A stretch of 49,287 nt of DNA from an uncultured delta proteobacterium. Its GTDB lineage: Bacteria; Bdellovibrionota_C; UBA2361; OMII01. Where the stretch lies: positions 1 through 49,287 of the forward strand of contig CAIVDM010000238.1 of the NCBI GenBank assembly GCA_903904735.1. Reading direction: 5' to 3'. This document shows positions 40,713-49,287 of this stretch, one piece after another. Below the pieces are notes generated by a model that made no database searches, had not been told where the DNA came from, and was given only the letters and a program-made list of their open reading frames with translations. Position 1 is the first letter of the stretch. Each line of letters begins with the position of its first letter. A program made the position numbers and the translations under genes.

Positions 40713-41061
40713 CGAATAGCGCTTCGCCCGATCGTATCACCTTCCGCGATGGCCTCACGCACGACCTTGCTCTCGTAAGAACGTAGACAACGATTCTCTT
40801 CAAACCGCGAACAGCGCGCGTCCTCGCGATTTTCTTGCGCTGAAGCAGGACAGCGAGACGAAAGTCGATTCGACGATCTCGTCTGCTCTCAAGACGGGTC
40901 TGAATTTTGATAGTGCCGCAGGACTTGCCGTCGAAGCGGCGTCTCACCTTTATGATGCTGAACATCCTAGCGTGCGTCATCCCCAGAATATGGCGAGCAG
41001 TAGTAGAGAACGTGCCACAAAGTCTTGAGCCACTAACAGACTCATGAACAAAGGTAGCCTC
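40713..41061. other. Intergenic region with a start-less open frame
   Basis: No certain gene in these 349 nt. A plus-strand frame is open to TGA 41026-41028 and reads protein-like (ARPRDFLALKQDSETKVDST), but it has no start codon in a good context and could be a decayed fragment. The minus-strand frame here is Arg-rich and looks like a shadow. Confidence 0.3.
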
Positions 41062-42600
41062 ATGAAACATATATTCTTCGTTCTAGGAATCATCGTTCTC
41101 TTTGTGCCTAAGGCTTTCGCGGCAACCTGCGACCCTGGCTACTACAAGGCAAACGGGACCTGCTACACCTGCTCCCCTGGCACCTTCAGCAACACCTCCA
41201 ACGCAGCCTCTTGTACTACCTGCCCTGAGGGTCAGATTCAACCGCGCTCTGGTCAGTCTTCTTGTTCTGCCTGCCCCATCGGGCAGGTCTCTAACGCCGA
41301 CCACACCCAATGTGTTGTGCCCACCAGCACCCCGACATATACGCCAACCTCGACCCCGACCGAGACGCCTACAGCAACCTCTACTCCCACTGACACTCCA
41401 ACGGACACCCCGACCGAGACTCCGACCTATACTCCCACTGATACCCCAACGGATACTCCGACGCCGACTGACAGCCCGACAAACACGCCCACTCCCACGG
41501 ATACCCCCACGAATACACCGACCATGACGAACACCCCAACAAATACGCCTACCCCAACGGATACGCCCACAGTCACTCCGACTATGACGAGCACCCCCAC
41601 AAGCACGCCCACGCCGACAAACACACCTACGTCAACAGAGACGCCCACGGCCAAGGCGACAGATACGGTGACAAACACCCCTACGGATACGCCAAGCGCG
41701 ACACCCACAAACACCTATACGCCAACAGCAGTCGAATCCCCGATTGGGGTCAACACGCCAACGCCAACCAGCACTCCGAAGCAAGTGCCAGTCGTCGGAG
41801 ACCTAGACGATGATCTCTTCCCGGATGCCGCCTTCGTGGCTAACGGCGCGGCGGATGTGATCATTAACCTCAGCACAAGCCCGTCCAAACTCACAATTGG
41901 CAGTGGCATCGTCGGCGCAGGCGTCGGACAAGCACCTGGCGCGGAGAAGTACTCGCTAATCATCGCGAAGCTTCTCAGTAACAAGTTCGTTTGGAGCACC
42001 GTCGATATCGTGACAGAAGCGACCACGAGCTTTGCGGAGGTGACTCCGCAAGGGACGCCTGTGATCGGCTGCTACGCGACGAGCACCTATGCACCCGCGG
42101 TCTTCGTGAAGAGCAAGACGCGTCCCAGTGTCAGGATCTTCTCATCGCTATCCGAACTCACAATCTCGCTTCCGGCTGGGACCGTGTCGGCGGTGTGCGG
42201 GGTTCCCGAGGGCGGTCTGAGCTCAGTGTTCGCCCTCGTAAAAAGCCCACAAAACGACAAGTTTAGCGTTACCGCCAAGAACGGCACACGCAAACTGTTC
42301 TCGTCGCCAAGCCTCGATGGCCGATTGAGGGAGCTAAAACTGGGCACTGTGCCGCGCGGCGAAGAGCTTACACCCGCACCCGCCATAGTGGCGCGGCTCG
42401 GCGCGAAGCAGGTACTTCGGGTGCTCAACCGCTCGAATCGTTGGAAGACGGTGAGCCTGCCAAAACTGCCAGCTGGTAGCTCCTACCGAGCCCTGTATGG
42501 AATCCGAGTTGGCGCCGCCTCGTACATCGTGCTGCAGGTGGTTGATGCCTCGAAGGTCACCTCGTACGTAAAGGTGCTGGTGCCAGCGGAACTCCTCTAA
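41062..42600 (+). CDS. Secreted Cys-rich protein with TPT-repeat linker and C-terminal FG-GAP/VCBS-like region
   Basis: A 512-residue exported protein. Signal peptide [19 protein letters not shown] is followed by a Cys-rich ephrin-receptor-like module (residues ~22-85; [48 protein letters not shown]). Then comes a ~130-residue linker of TPT-x-TPT repeats (residues ~90-235), probably extended and possibly O-glycosylated. The C-terminal ~270 residues begin [16 protein letters not shown], a calcium-binding FG-GAP/VCBS-like loop. Similar layouts occur in cell-surface or secreted proteins of environmental bacteria. ATG 41062 has AAAGG within 10 nt. A strong hairpin terminator follows. Function is unknown; adhesion is a reasonable guess. 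Confidence 0.8.
   Translation: MKHIFFVLGIIVLFVPKAFAATCDPGYYKANGTCYTCSPGTFSNTSNAASCTTCPEGQIQPRSGQSSCSACPIGQVSNADHTQCVVPTSTPTYTPTSTPTETPTATSTPTDTPTDTPTETPTYTPTDTPTDTPTPTDSPTNTPTPTDTPTNTPTMTNTPTNTPTPTDTPTVTPTMTSTPTSTPTPTNTPTSTETPTAKATDTVTNTPTDTPSATPTNTYTPTAVESPIGVNTPTPTSTPKQVPVVGDLDDDLFPDAAFVANGAADVIINLSTSPSKLTIGSGIVGAGVGQAPGAEKYSLIIAKLLSNKFVWSTVDIVTEATTSFAEVTPQGTPVIGCYATSTYAPAVFVKSKTRPSVRIFSSLSELTISLPAGTVSAVCGVPEGGLSSVFALVKSPQNDKFSVTAKNGTRKLFSSPSLDGRLRELKLGTVPRGEELTPAPAIVARLGAKQVLRVLNRSNRWKTVSLPKLPAGSSYRALYGIRVGAASYIVLQVVDASKVTSYVKVLVPAELL
41332..41725 (+). repeat. Degenerate tandem repeat encoding TPT motifs
   Basis: About 390 bp of imperfect 12-bp (four-codon) repeats within the secreted protein gene, each encoding TPT plus one variable residue (D, N, E, S, M, Y). 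Synonymous codons vary, so the repeat is better kept at protein than at DNA level, suggesting selection on the protein. Copy number may vary between strains by slippage. Confidence 0.75.
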
Positions 42601-42906
42601 CGCCTGTCGGGGCGGCAGGCAACGATACGCGAAACGCCCCTGTCCTATTCGCAACCAACACCCGGCGAGCGACGTGAGCTACGTAGACGTTACTCGCCGG
42701 GTTGGCTTTTTACGGGAAGAGTATTATCGCCATCCTAACATTGCCCGAATCCAGGTTGCCCCTTTCCGAGATTCACGGCGAATCTCAATCGTTGCAGCGA
42801 AACCCCGAGGATTTTTTGATGTATCCAATCTCAAACTCGACGTATAACTAGCTTGCCCAACGGATATTACTCCGCCGGCAGTCAATGTTAGACATTCGAG
42901 GGTTTT
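42601..42906. other. Intergenic region holding the terminator at 42656-42711
   Basis: A 306-nt gap between the secreted protein and the GNAT gene. Beyond the hairpin listed separately I see no gene; the last bases carry the GAGGG ribosome site of the acetyltransferase. Confidence 0.35.
42656..42711 (+). terminator. Intrinsic transcription terminator
   Basis: CCCGGCGAG (42661-42669) and CTCGCCGGG (42693-42701) form a 9-bp GC-rich stem, extended with a bulge by CCAAC and GTTGG, followed by GGCTTTTTA. It stands 56 nt after the secreted protein stop and is the clearest intrinsic terminator in the window. Confidence 0.8.
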
Positions 42907-43335
42907 ATGACTTCTTGGGAGATTACCAGCAGTCCTTCAGGGTTCGATGAATCTGTCGTTAGTGAGGGAGTGTTCGAATATGGTCGCCGTCTTGCCTCTG
43001 ACGGCAACGCCCAGAGTCTTGCCTGTTTCTTGCGAAAGGACGGAGATGTCGTCGCGGGAGGGCTGGGTCGAACGGAGTACGGTCGCCTCTTCATAACCTC
43101 TGTCTGGGTCAGTGAGTGGCTGCGGGGACAGGGAATCGGAAGCGAGATCATCTCTCGGATGGAGCGAGAGGCCATTGCTCGAAATTGTCGTGACGCTTTG
43201 ATTGAGACGCTGATTGAGCGTAACGTGAAACTCTATGAGCGTCTGGGATACACGAGCATCGCTCACATCCCCCACTACGTCGGAGACTTCACGCGGCAAA
43301 TCATGTTAAAAACGTTGCGACCAGATGGGGTGTAG
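42907..43335 (+). CDS. GNAT-family N-acetyltransferase
   Basis: A 142-residue single-domain acetyltransferase with the acetyl-CoA loop VSEWLRGQGIGSEIISRME and the C-terminal pair NVKLYERLGYTS. The strand FITSVWVSEW precedes the loop as usual. GAGGG lies 5 nt before the ATG. Spacing to the downstream SDR is 63 nt on the same strand. Substrate cannot be told; similar proteins modify small amines or protein N-termini. Confidence 0.82.
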   Translation: MTSWEITSSPSGFDESVVSEGVFEYGRRLASDGNAQSLACFLRKDGDVVAGGLGRTEYGRLFITSVWVSEWLRGQGIGSEIISRMEREAIARNCRDALIETLIERNVKLYERLGYTSIAHIPHYVGDFTRQIMLKTLRPDGV

Positions 43336-43398
43336 AGAGCATTCAAACCAGCATTCACCCTGTACCTCTTACACCTACGCATATAACGGACAGAACAG

Positions 43399-44136
43399 AT
43401 GGATTTAGGAATAAAACACAAGAAGGCGCTCGTATTCGCCTCATCCGAAGGATTGGGCAAAGCCGTAGCTCATGCGCTTGTTGAAGAAGGAGTGAAGGTA
43501 ATTCTTAGCTCGAGAAGCGAGGATAAGTTATCCGCGGCTGTGACAGATATCGGCGCTGAAGATTATATCACATGCGACTTGACCCAAAAAGGAGCCGCCA
43601 GAAAGCTCGTTCAGGCCGCGATTGAGAAGCTAGGTGGGCTCGATATATTAGTCACGAACGCTGGCGGACCTCCGGCTGGCACATTCCAAGACATCTCAGT
43701 TGAGCAGTGGCAAATCTCCTATCAGTCTCTATTCATGAGTCTCGTAGAGTCCATTCAAGAAGCGGCCCCTGAAATGAGAAAGTCCCATTGGGGGCGCATT
43801 TTGATGATTACTTCTGTCGCCGGCAAGGAACCCGTTACGAACCTCACCATTTCCAATTCTCTACGCGCCGGTGTTCACGGGCTCGCCAATACCTTAAGTA
43901 AAGAGCTCGCTCGTGATGGTATTACGGTGAACGCGCTGCTTCCTACCTACACGGAAACACAGCGATTGATTGATCTGAATCGAAATATGGAAGACATAGT
44001 TGCGCGGATACCGGTCGGCCGATTGGGAAGGCCTCACGAGTTCGGGAAATTAGCAGCTTTTCTGGCGTCTGACCACGCTGGCTTTATCACTGGGCAGGCG
44101 ATTGGCTATGATGGAGGCTCTTTATCAAGCATTTAG
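43399..44136 (+). CDS. Short-chain dehydrogenase/reductase lacking YxxxK
   Basis: A 245-residue SDR with Rossmann features: ALVFASSEGLGKAVAHALVEEG replaces the usual TGxxxGxG, LSSRSEDKL and TCDL set the cofactor face, and ILVTNAGGPP supplies the NAG motif. The active-site Tyr-x3-Lys is replaced: the family helix reads SNSLRAGVHGLANTLSKEL, with Ser/Asn and Arg. This matches an atypical FabG-like subgroup with SN-x-LR instead of YxxxK, so standard ketoreductase chemistry is doubtful. The C-terminus (GFITGQAIGYDGGSL) is typical. The true reaction is unknown. Confidence 0.78.
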   Translation: MDLGIKHKKALVFASSEGLGKAVAHALVEEGVKVILSSRSEDKLSAAVTDIGAEDYITCDLTQKGAARKLVQAAIEKLGGLDILVTNAGGPPAGTFQDISVEQWQISYQSLFMSLVESIQEAAPEMRKSHWGRILMITSVAGKEPVTNLTISNSLRAGVHGLANTLSKELARDGITVNALLPTYTETQRLIDLNRNMEDIVARIPVGRLGRPHEFGKLAAFLASDHAGFITGQAIGYDGGSLSSI

Positions 44137-44230
44137 ATTACTCCCAGAATACGCTAAATTAGAAATCTAGTGATGCTTCCGCAGCGGCACCCAACATTAG
44201 CTCTTTTCCTAAATGTCTTCAGGATTTGTG

Positions 44231-45166
44231 ATGGAATTCGAAAACAAGATCAAATCGGGAGATAGACTGCTCGTCGAGGGCAGTATGTTTGATCGCCTCA
44301 AGCGTTTGGCAGGCGATGACTTTGACCCACAGCTGGCGCACTTGGGGCTAGTCTACTCGGATCGAGGTCAGGAAGCTCTCAAGGCCGCGTATAGTTCCTA
44401 TGTGGAAGCAGCGATAGCGTCAGGACTTCCAATCGTTTTATTCACGCCAACGTGGAGAGCGAATCAAGAAAGAATTGCCCGGTCCTCGCTGAAAGAGCAC
44501 AGGGTGAATGAGCGCGCCGCTGACTTTTTATCGCAGTTCCGAAACTTCTATCCAATCGGACAAGTTTTCATCGGTGGGTTAGTCGGCTGTAAAAATGATT
44601 CCTATACTCCCACCGAGGGATTAACGAGCGAAGCATCTGAGGCATTCCACACTCCCCAAATAGCCACTCTGGGGACCTCCGAGGTCGACTTTTTGTTTGC
44701 CTCTACACTTCCAGCGGTGCCGGAAGCGCTTGGACTGGCGCGCGCCATGGCCCAAACCGGCAAGCCTTATGTCCTGAGCTTCGTTACTGACACTAATGGT
44801 TTGACATTAGATGGACAGAGACTTGAGGATGCCTTCAAGGAGATCGATGGCGCGGTGTCTCGCAAACCAGTTGGGTATTTTGTTAATTGCACTCATCCCA
44901 CTGGACTTCTTGTAGGTCTTCAACGATCGGGGACCAGCGTTGACTCTCTTCGCGGGCGTTTAATAGGGTTTCAAGGTAACACCTCCCGTCGAGATCCGAG
45001 AGAGTTTGATACGCTTCCTCAGCTAGAAACAGAAGCTCCCGTCAGTTTTGCTAACGCGACGATTCAATTACGGGATACGTTTGGCCTAAACTTATTAGGC
45101 GGTTGTTGTGGCACCGGACCAGAGCACATCGAGGCGATTGGTCGATTGCTACGGGCAGAAGCATAG
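44231..45166 (+). CDS. Homocysteine S-methyltransferase family protein
   Basis: A 311-residue TIM-barrel enzyme whose zinc-binding Cys residues are in GYFVNCTHPTG and LLGGCCGTGPEHI, the diagnostic motifs of methyltransferases that move a methyl group from a donor (methionine, betaine, S-methylmethionine or a corrinoid) to homocysteine or a similar thiol. LVEGSMFDRL near the N-terminus and IGGLVGCKND fit the barrel. ATG 44231 has AGGA 6 nt upstream and is preferred to ATG 44213. It is a single domain, lacking the cobalamin part of MetH. Donor and acceptor are unknown. Confidence 0.82.
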   Translation: MEFENKIKSGDRLLVEGSMFDRLKRLAGDDFDPQLAHLGLVYSDRGQEALKAAYSSYVEAAIASGLPIVLFTPTWRANQERIARSSLKEHRVNERAADFLSQFRNFYPIGQVFIGGLVGCKNDSYTPTEGLTSEASEAFHTPQIATLGTSEVDFLFASTLPAVPEALGLARAMAQTGKPYVLSFVTDTNGLTLDGQRLEDAFKEIDGAVSRKPVGYFVNCTHPTGLLVGLQRSGTSVDSLRGRLIGFQGNTSRRDPREFDTLPQLETEAPVSFANATIQLRDTFGLNLLGGCCGTGPEHIEAIGRLLRAEA

Positions 45167-45219
45167 CCAACCAGATAAGCGAATCGCTGGTGTACAGCCC
45201 TTTCATAAACGCAATCCTT

Positions 45220-45675
45220 ATGCGCACGAGCTTGAGAAACGCGACCACTGATGACGCCGATTGTATCGCGGATATCTATCTCACATCTCGCGAGCACTAT
45301 CTTTCATATGCGCCAGTCGCCCACACAGACGAGGCTGTTCGAACCTGGATTCGAGAGACCCTAATTCCTTCGGGCAACGTCACAGTGGCATCGATAGAGA
45401 ACAGTCTTGTTGGATTCTTAGCCATCTCCAGAGATAGCGCCCACGGGTGGATCGATCATCTCTATCTCGATCCCACCAAGACGAATATGGGACTGGGGAG
45501 TTTCCTTATGGACGAAGCTAAACGGCTCCTCGGCGGCCCAATTCGCCTCTATACGTTTCAGGCAAATACAGACGCTCGCCGCTTCTACCACCGACACGGG
45601 TTCCGCGAGATAGAGTTGAGCGATGGGGCTCTAAACGAGGAAAAGACCCCTGATGTGTTGATGGAGTGGCCTTAA
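45220..45675 (+). CDS. GNAT-family N-acetyltransferase
   Basis: A 151-residue GNAT domain. SLRNATTDDADCIADIYL opens the fold, IDHLYLDPTKTNMGLGSFLMDEA is the acetyl-CoA binding loop, with Gly-x-Gly partly altered to MGLGS, and NTDARRFYHRHGFRE ends it. It starts 53 nt after the methyltransferase gene, probably in the same transcript. The longer frame from 45103 overlaps the methyltransferase and has no good start. Substrate unknown. Confidence 0.82.
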   Translation: MRTSLRNATTDDADCIADIYLTSREHYLSYAPVAHTDEAVRTWIRETLIPSGNVTVASIENSLVGFLAISRDSAHGWIDHLYLDPTKTNMGLGSFLMDEAKRLLGGPIRLYTFQANTDARRFYHRHGFREIELSDGALNEEKTPDVLMEWP

Positions 45676-45886
45676 CTGGCGACAAGGGGAGATTCGAGCC
45701 GCTCGTCGCGATGCGTATGTATCCTTGCAAGTTCCTCAAGGACTACGCGAATCCCGCTGGGAGGAATCAGAAACCGAGGACCGCTGTCACAAGTGGCTAG
45801 ACAGAACCGGCCAGGTCGAGGATTATTTAATAGCCCCGTGACACCGACGACTAGCGAAAACTCTCTGGGTAAGACAACTGGTCACT

Positions 45887-46327
45887 ATGCAGATCGCGCT
45901 TATAAATGGTCCAAACCTGAACTTGCTTGGCAAGCGCCGCCCGGATGTTTATGGGTCAAACTCGCTTGATGACATCGTCAATTCGGTAGCGCGAAGAGCG
46001 AATGACTGGAAGTTGACGGTGTGGTCCTATCAATCAAACGGTGAGGGCGAGTTGGTAAGCGCCATTCAAGAGGCGGCGAAGAACTGTTCGGGGATAATTA
46101 TAAATCCCGCCGCGTACTCACACACCAGTATAGCTATTCGCGATGCACTCGAGGCATCCGAGCTGCCAGCCATTGAAGTCCATATTTCCAATGTTTTCGC
46201 GCGCGAGCCCTTTCGGCATCATTCTGTTATCAGCGCGGTCGCTCGTGGTGTTATCGTGGGATTAGGGGCCAAAGGCTACGTATTAGCCGTGGATGCTTTG
46301 GGACACATACTTGGGAGAACTCAGTAG
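45887..46327 (+). CDS. aroQ: 3-dehydroquinate dehydratase, type II
   Basis: A 146-residue enzyme of the shikimate pathway that dehydrates 3-dehydroquinate to 3-dehydroshikimate. All signature blocks are present: INGPNLNLLGKRRPDVYG (with the catalytic Arg/Tyr loop), IIINPAAYSHTSIAIRDAL and AIEVHISNVFAREPFRHHS. It forms a dodecamer in the cytoplasm. ATG 45887 lacks a strong ribosome site. Upstream, 211 nt hold no gene. Length is normal for AroQ. Confidence 0.95.
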   Translation: MQIALINGPNLNLLGKRRPDVYGSNSLDDIVNSVARRANDWKLTVWSYQSNGEGELVSAIQEAAKNCSGIIINPAAYSHTSIAIRDALEASELPAIEVHISNVFAREPFRHHSVISAVARGVIVGLGAKGYVLAVDALGHILGRTQ

Positions 46328-46501
46328 CCGAGAAACGAGCGAGGATACTTCAGTTGTCTAAGATTGAACCCCACGAATAAATAGTTTCCGCATTATGAAT
46401 ATTGTCCACAGTCCCCTCTTAAGCGCGTTGAAATAGGTGGTCACTCGCCTTACTTCCGAGGACTTGAGATCGAGCGACGGACTCTTCCCTTAAAGAGAAG
46501 A

Positions 46502-47647
46502 ATGGTAAACAGAAAGATAGTCGTATTCGTGTTGATGGTCGCGGGCTTTGCGCTGCTAGGACTCGTAGCACGTCACATCACTATCCCCATGGGCTTCGGC
46601 GACTCCAAAAACTACCTGGAAATGGCACAGGCTCCCGGCACATTCATCAGTTCACCGTGGGGATATCGAATTGGCGTGCCCTACGCCGCGCGTGGCGCGT
46701 CTCAAATGCTTTCACTCCCCATCCAGACGGCGTTCACTCTCCTACAACTCTCGATGTTCGGGGTCATTATGACCGTTCTCTTCTTTTGGGTATCCAGTGT
46801 CCTAGAGAGAGGTGGCTTGATTGGAGCGCTTTGCGCCATGCTCTTCGCGTTTTCGTATCCCGGTACATACAATCTGCACAATGTTGTTCACGTTGGACTT
46901 GGAGAGCACCTCTTTGTCTTGCTGGGGAGCATGGCAATCTACAGCAATCGGTTGTTCGTCCTATGCGTCGTAACAGCGATCTCATGCTTCATGAAAGAGT
47001 CAGGGGGATTCCTTCTGATTCCAACGTACCTGGTATCCGCCCTGAGCTTCTCGCCGTGGCGTACTGCCTTGAAACGCTGCGCCTTACTGTGCGTCGCTTT
47101 CCTTGCGCCTTTTTTGATGCTTCGATCAGGCGTCTTCTTTGACAACCACAACTCGCTGAATACATACATCTCGTTTTACACACTAGATTATATGCGGTTT
47201 TGCTGGAACTACTGGGGTGGTCCTCTCGGCGCCATCAAACAGATCGTATTGTGGTTTGGCCCTTTGTGTCTCCTTTCAGTGGTAGGCTTCTTCGCGGCAT
47301 CGCCCAAGCTTAAGGCGCTAGCCGCACTCCCCATACTTGCTACTATCCAAATCGCCCTCGCCACCGATGTCATGCGTATGGTTGGGGTAGGCGTTCCAGT
47401 GATGATCGCTCTCAGCGGCTTTACTCTGAGTAGGATGCGCGCCACGCACGCCGTGTTAGTCGTCGTTCTCTCTAGCTTGCACTTTCTGACTCTTAATCAC
47501 CAGGTTGTCGGCTCTATAAGTCTTATGTTCGTGTATGTTGGAACGCTTTTTCTGTTGTGGATTAATCGATCGAGACTACGCTACGCCAGCCTATCGGGCG
47601 CCATAGCTGTCGGACCCAAAGACGTCCTCACCTATCAAACGAAATAA
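46502..47647 (+). CDS. Polytopic membrane protein, GT-C-type glycosyltransferase-like
   Basis: A 381-residue protein with about nine to eleven transmembrane helices and a first extracytoplasmic loop carrying GDSKNYLEMAQ, the position at which GT-C glycosyltransferases have an acidic catalytic residue. A second acidic or charged loop (YNLHNVVHVGLGEH, FMKESGG) and the overall profile agree with GT-C enzymes that use polyprenyl-phosphate sugars as donors on the outer face of the membrane. No family was firmly identified. If it uses the arabinose donor implied by the DprE1/DprE2 genes, it would link to them, but it lies 28 kb away. The start is preceded by the purine-rich AAAGAGAAGA. Confidence 0.6.
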   Translation: MVNRKIVVFVLMVAGFALLGLVARHITIPMGFGDSKNYLEMAQAPGTFISSPWGYRIGVPYAARGASQMLSLPIQTAFTLLQLSMFGVIMTVLFFWVSSVLERGGLIGALCAMLFAFSYPGTYNLHNVVHVGLGEHLFVLLGSMAIYSNRLFVLCVVTAISCFMKESGGFLLIPTYLVSALSFSPWRTALKRCALLCVAFLAPFLMLRSGVFFDNHNSLNTYISFYTLDYMRFCWNYWGGPLGAIKQIVLWFGPLCLLSVVGFFAASPKLKALAALPILATIQIALATDVMRMVGVGVPVMIALSGFTLSRMRATHAVLVVVLSSLHFLTLNHQVVGSISLMFVYVGTLFLLWINRSRLRYASLSGAIAVGPKDVLTYQTK

Positions 47648-47694
47648 CGGGCGGGAGAGCCTTCGGCTACTTGCCGAAGCTTGAAGTGAGACAT

Positions 47695-47740
47695 GCCGCG
47701 CGTTGGCAGTCACCCTAATGACTTATCCAACGCGCGCGGC
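47695..47740. repeat. Palindromic element, copy B
   Basis: GCCGCGCGTTGG (47695-47706) and CCAACGCGCGCGGC (47727-47740) enclose a 20-nt loop that itself holds AGTCA/TGACT. The inner stem CGCGTTGG/CCAACGCG, the TTAT before the right arm and the loop length match copy A at 38383-38446. It lies between convergent genes (membrane protein and clpB) and could serve as a terminator for both. Confidence 0.6.
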
Positions 47741-47753
47741 ACCCCACGTCAGC

Positions 47754-49287
47754 TTATGCCGCTTTGATAACTGCGGTCTCTCCTGTTGAGACGCGCAACC
47801 CACTAGCGTCGACATCAACCTTGATTACGGAACCCGGCGGAAGTTGATCGGCTATTAACGCCCTGCCAACTTTGGTCTCAAGCTCACGTTGAATGTATCG
47901 CTTCAGCGGTCGAGCTCCGTAGACCGGATCGTACCCTGCCTCGGCGATATGTTTCTTCGCGGCAGCGCTTACCTCAAGTGAGATTCCTCGCTCCCGCAAA
48001 CGCTTAGTCACATCCGCTAACAAAAGGTCCACTATCGACGTGATCTCCTCCAACGTAAGCGGCTTGAACAAGACGATCTCATCGATACGATTTAAGAACT
48101 CCGGTCTAAAATGCCCTCGTAGCTCCTTCATGACACTCTCTCTCGCGTTCTCCTTGATTTCGCCCTTCGCCGTAATGCCATCAAGGAGATAGTGAGAACC
48201 GATATTCGAAGTCAAGATGATCACCGTGTTCTTGAAGTCGACCGTTCGACCTTGTGAATCGGTTACTCGTCCATCATCGAGTATCTGAAGCAACACGTTG
48301 AACACATCGTGATGCGCCTTCTCGATCTCGTCGAACAAGATAACGCTGTAAGGCTTCCTGCGGACAGCTTCCGTGAGCTGTCCACCCTCTTCGTAACCAA
48401 CATATCCTGGAGGCGCTCCGATGAGACGACTCACCGCGAACTTCTCCATATATTCGCTCATGTCGATGCGAATCAGGTTTTGCTCACTGTCGAACAACAC
48501 CTCAGTCAACGTTTTCGCTAATTCGGTCTTACCGACTCCCGTAGGTCCAAGAAAGATAAATGATCCGATCGGTCGCTTAGGATCTTTAATTCCAGCGCGC
48601 GCCCGAATGACAGCGTCGGCCACATAACCAACCGCCTCATCCTGCCCCACCACTCGCTCGTGAAGGATCTCATCGAGTTTCAGAAGCTTCGCTTTCTCGC
48701 CCTCAACTAATCGAGTGACAGGGATTCCTGTCCAGCGAGCGACGATCTCAGCGATCTCGCCCTCTGTAACCTCCTCACGAAGAAGTCGTCGAGCTCCCTC
48801 TTTCTCAATCTCCCCTTCTTCACTCTCCAGCTGTTTCTGCAGTTGTGGCAGACGCCCGTGTTTCAACTCAGCGGCCTTGTTTAAGTCGTATTGACGCTCA
48901 GCTTTCTCGATGTCACGGCGCACGTTCTCAATCTGCTCACGCAGCCCCTGAACCTTGTGAATAGCCTCTTTCTCCACCTGCCACTGAGAGCGCATCGCGT
49001 CAGCCTGCACTCGCGCCTCAGAGAGCTCATCAGTAAGGGCCTTCAAGCGCTCCTGGCTCGCTCGATCGGTCTCCTTCTTGAGCGCCGCTTCCTCGATCTC
49101 AAGCTGCATAATCCGACGGGTAATCTCATCGAGCTCCGCTGGCATCGAATCGATCTCTGTGCGGATCGTGGCGCACGCCTCATCAACGAGGTCGATCGCT
49201 TTGTCTGGCAAGAAGCGCTCAGAAATGTAGCGATGCGAAAGGGTCGCCGCCGCTACCAACGCGTTATCCTGTATGCGTACACCGTGA
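47754..49287 (-). CDS. clpB: ATP-dependent chaperone ClpB (C-terminal part; 5' end outside window)
   Basis: The minus-strand frame is open to the right edge and continues beyond it; the visible 511 residues begin in the first ATPase domain ([33 protein letters not shown]). The middle coiled-coil domain ([20 protein letters not shown] to about residue 160) is followed by the second AAA+ module with [16 protein letters not shown] (Walker A), [11 protein letters not shown] (Walker B), [10 protein letters not shown] and the C-terminal [11 protein letters not shown] with [12 protein letters not shown]. ClpB works with DnaK to rescue proteins from aggregates. The M-domain distinguishes it from ClpA/ClpC. 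The end is complete. Confidence 0.96.
   Translation of the reverse strand, partial: HGVRIQDNALVAAATLSHRYISERFLPDKAIDLVDEACATIRTEIDSMPAELDEITRRIMQLEIEEAALKKETDRASQERLKALTDELSEARVQADAMRSQWQVEKEAIHKVQGLREQIENVRRDIEKAERQYDLNKAAELKHGRLPQLQKQLESEEGEIEKEGARRLLREEVTEGEIAEIVARWTGIPVTRLVEGEKAKLLKLDEILHERVVGQDEAVGYVADAVIRARAGIKDPKRPIGSFIFLGPTGVGKTELAKTLTEVLFDSEQNLIRIDMSEYMEKFAVSRLIGAPPGYVGYEEGGQLTEAVRRKPYSVILFDEIEKAHHDVFNVLLQILDDGRVTDSQGRTVDFKNTVIILTSNIGSHYLLDGITAKGEIKENARESVMKELRGHFRPEFLNRIDEIVLFKPLTLEEITSIVDLLLADVTKRLRERGISLEVSAAAKKHIAEAGYDPVYGARPLKRYIQRELETKVGRALIADQLPPGSVIKVDVDASGLRVSTGETAVIKAA

Noticed and set aside
40702..41070. Minus-strand Arg-rich frame of 122 residues
   Set aside because: Composition is typical of a noncoding shadow; no domain.
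41427..41714. Minus-strand open frame coding for GVSVGV-type repeats
   Set aside because: It is the antisense shadow of the TPT-repeat region and has no start signals of its own.

Overview
The window is a gene-dense stretch of a bacterial chromosome with mixed strands, mid GC and clear Shine-Dalgarno sites. Lipoprotein signals, a MltD-like transglycosylase, FliL, ClpB and TPT-repeat secreted proteins suggest a Gram-negative, motile, free-living organism. A deltaproteobacterial-grade lineage or another little-sampled phylum would fit, but the sequence alone does not fix the taxon. No rRNA, CRISPR array or insertion sequence was seen.

The left edge (1-2335) is the start of an integron. An IntI integrase reads rightwards. 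To its left is a complete 788-bp cassette (GNAT acetyltransferase) with a 70-bp attC site, followed by the start of a second cassette that runs out of the window. The 7-bp cores at the two junctions agree exactly with cassette insertion by site-specific recombination, and both cassette ORFs start 22 nt from the crossover point.

2.7-14.2 kb: two divergent DoxX-like membrane proteins, a hotdog thioesterase, an M24 aminopeptidase, a lytic transglycosylase lipoprotein, and an L,D-transpeptidase-like lipoprotein that has lost its catalytic cysteine. Next come a coupled three-gene unit built on a dual-specificity phosphatase, a NYN-domain protein, an unrecognised 702-residue protein and DnaB.

14.3-19.2 kb: a TPR lipoprotein and a set matching the decaprenyl-phosphoryl-arabinose pathway of mycobacteria: a HAD-UbiA fusion (DPPR synthase type), DprE1 and DprE2. 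This implies synthesis of a lipid-linked D-arabinose donor outside Actinobacteria. The DprE1 carries Ala where benzothiazinone-sensitive enzymes have Cys.

19.4-31.1 kb: MazG-like and receiver-domain proteins. An arginine cluster follows (short GNAT predicted to be N-acetylglutamate synthase, argC, argB), then a membrane fatty-acid hydroxylase, a creatininase-like protein, a YebC-family regulator, tRNA-Pro(CGG), and the tight thrA-thrB-thrC operon with fused aspartokinase/homoserine dehydrogenase.

31.4-49.3 kb: a membrane class III cyclase, a DUF922 secreted putative metalloprotease, an orphan FliL, a threonyl-tRNA synthetase without a TGS domain, and several orphan proteins. An ABC substrate-binding gene is interrupted by one in-frame TAA. 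The rest comprises a P-loop kinase, a Cys-rich/TPT-repeat secreted protein with a strong terminator, two GNATs, an SDR without YxxxK, a homocysteine methyltransferase, AroQ, a GT-C-like membrane protein and the C-terminal part of ClpB. Two intergenic palindromes 9 kb apart share the same stem and a 20-nt loop, suggesting a dispersed element family.
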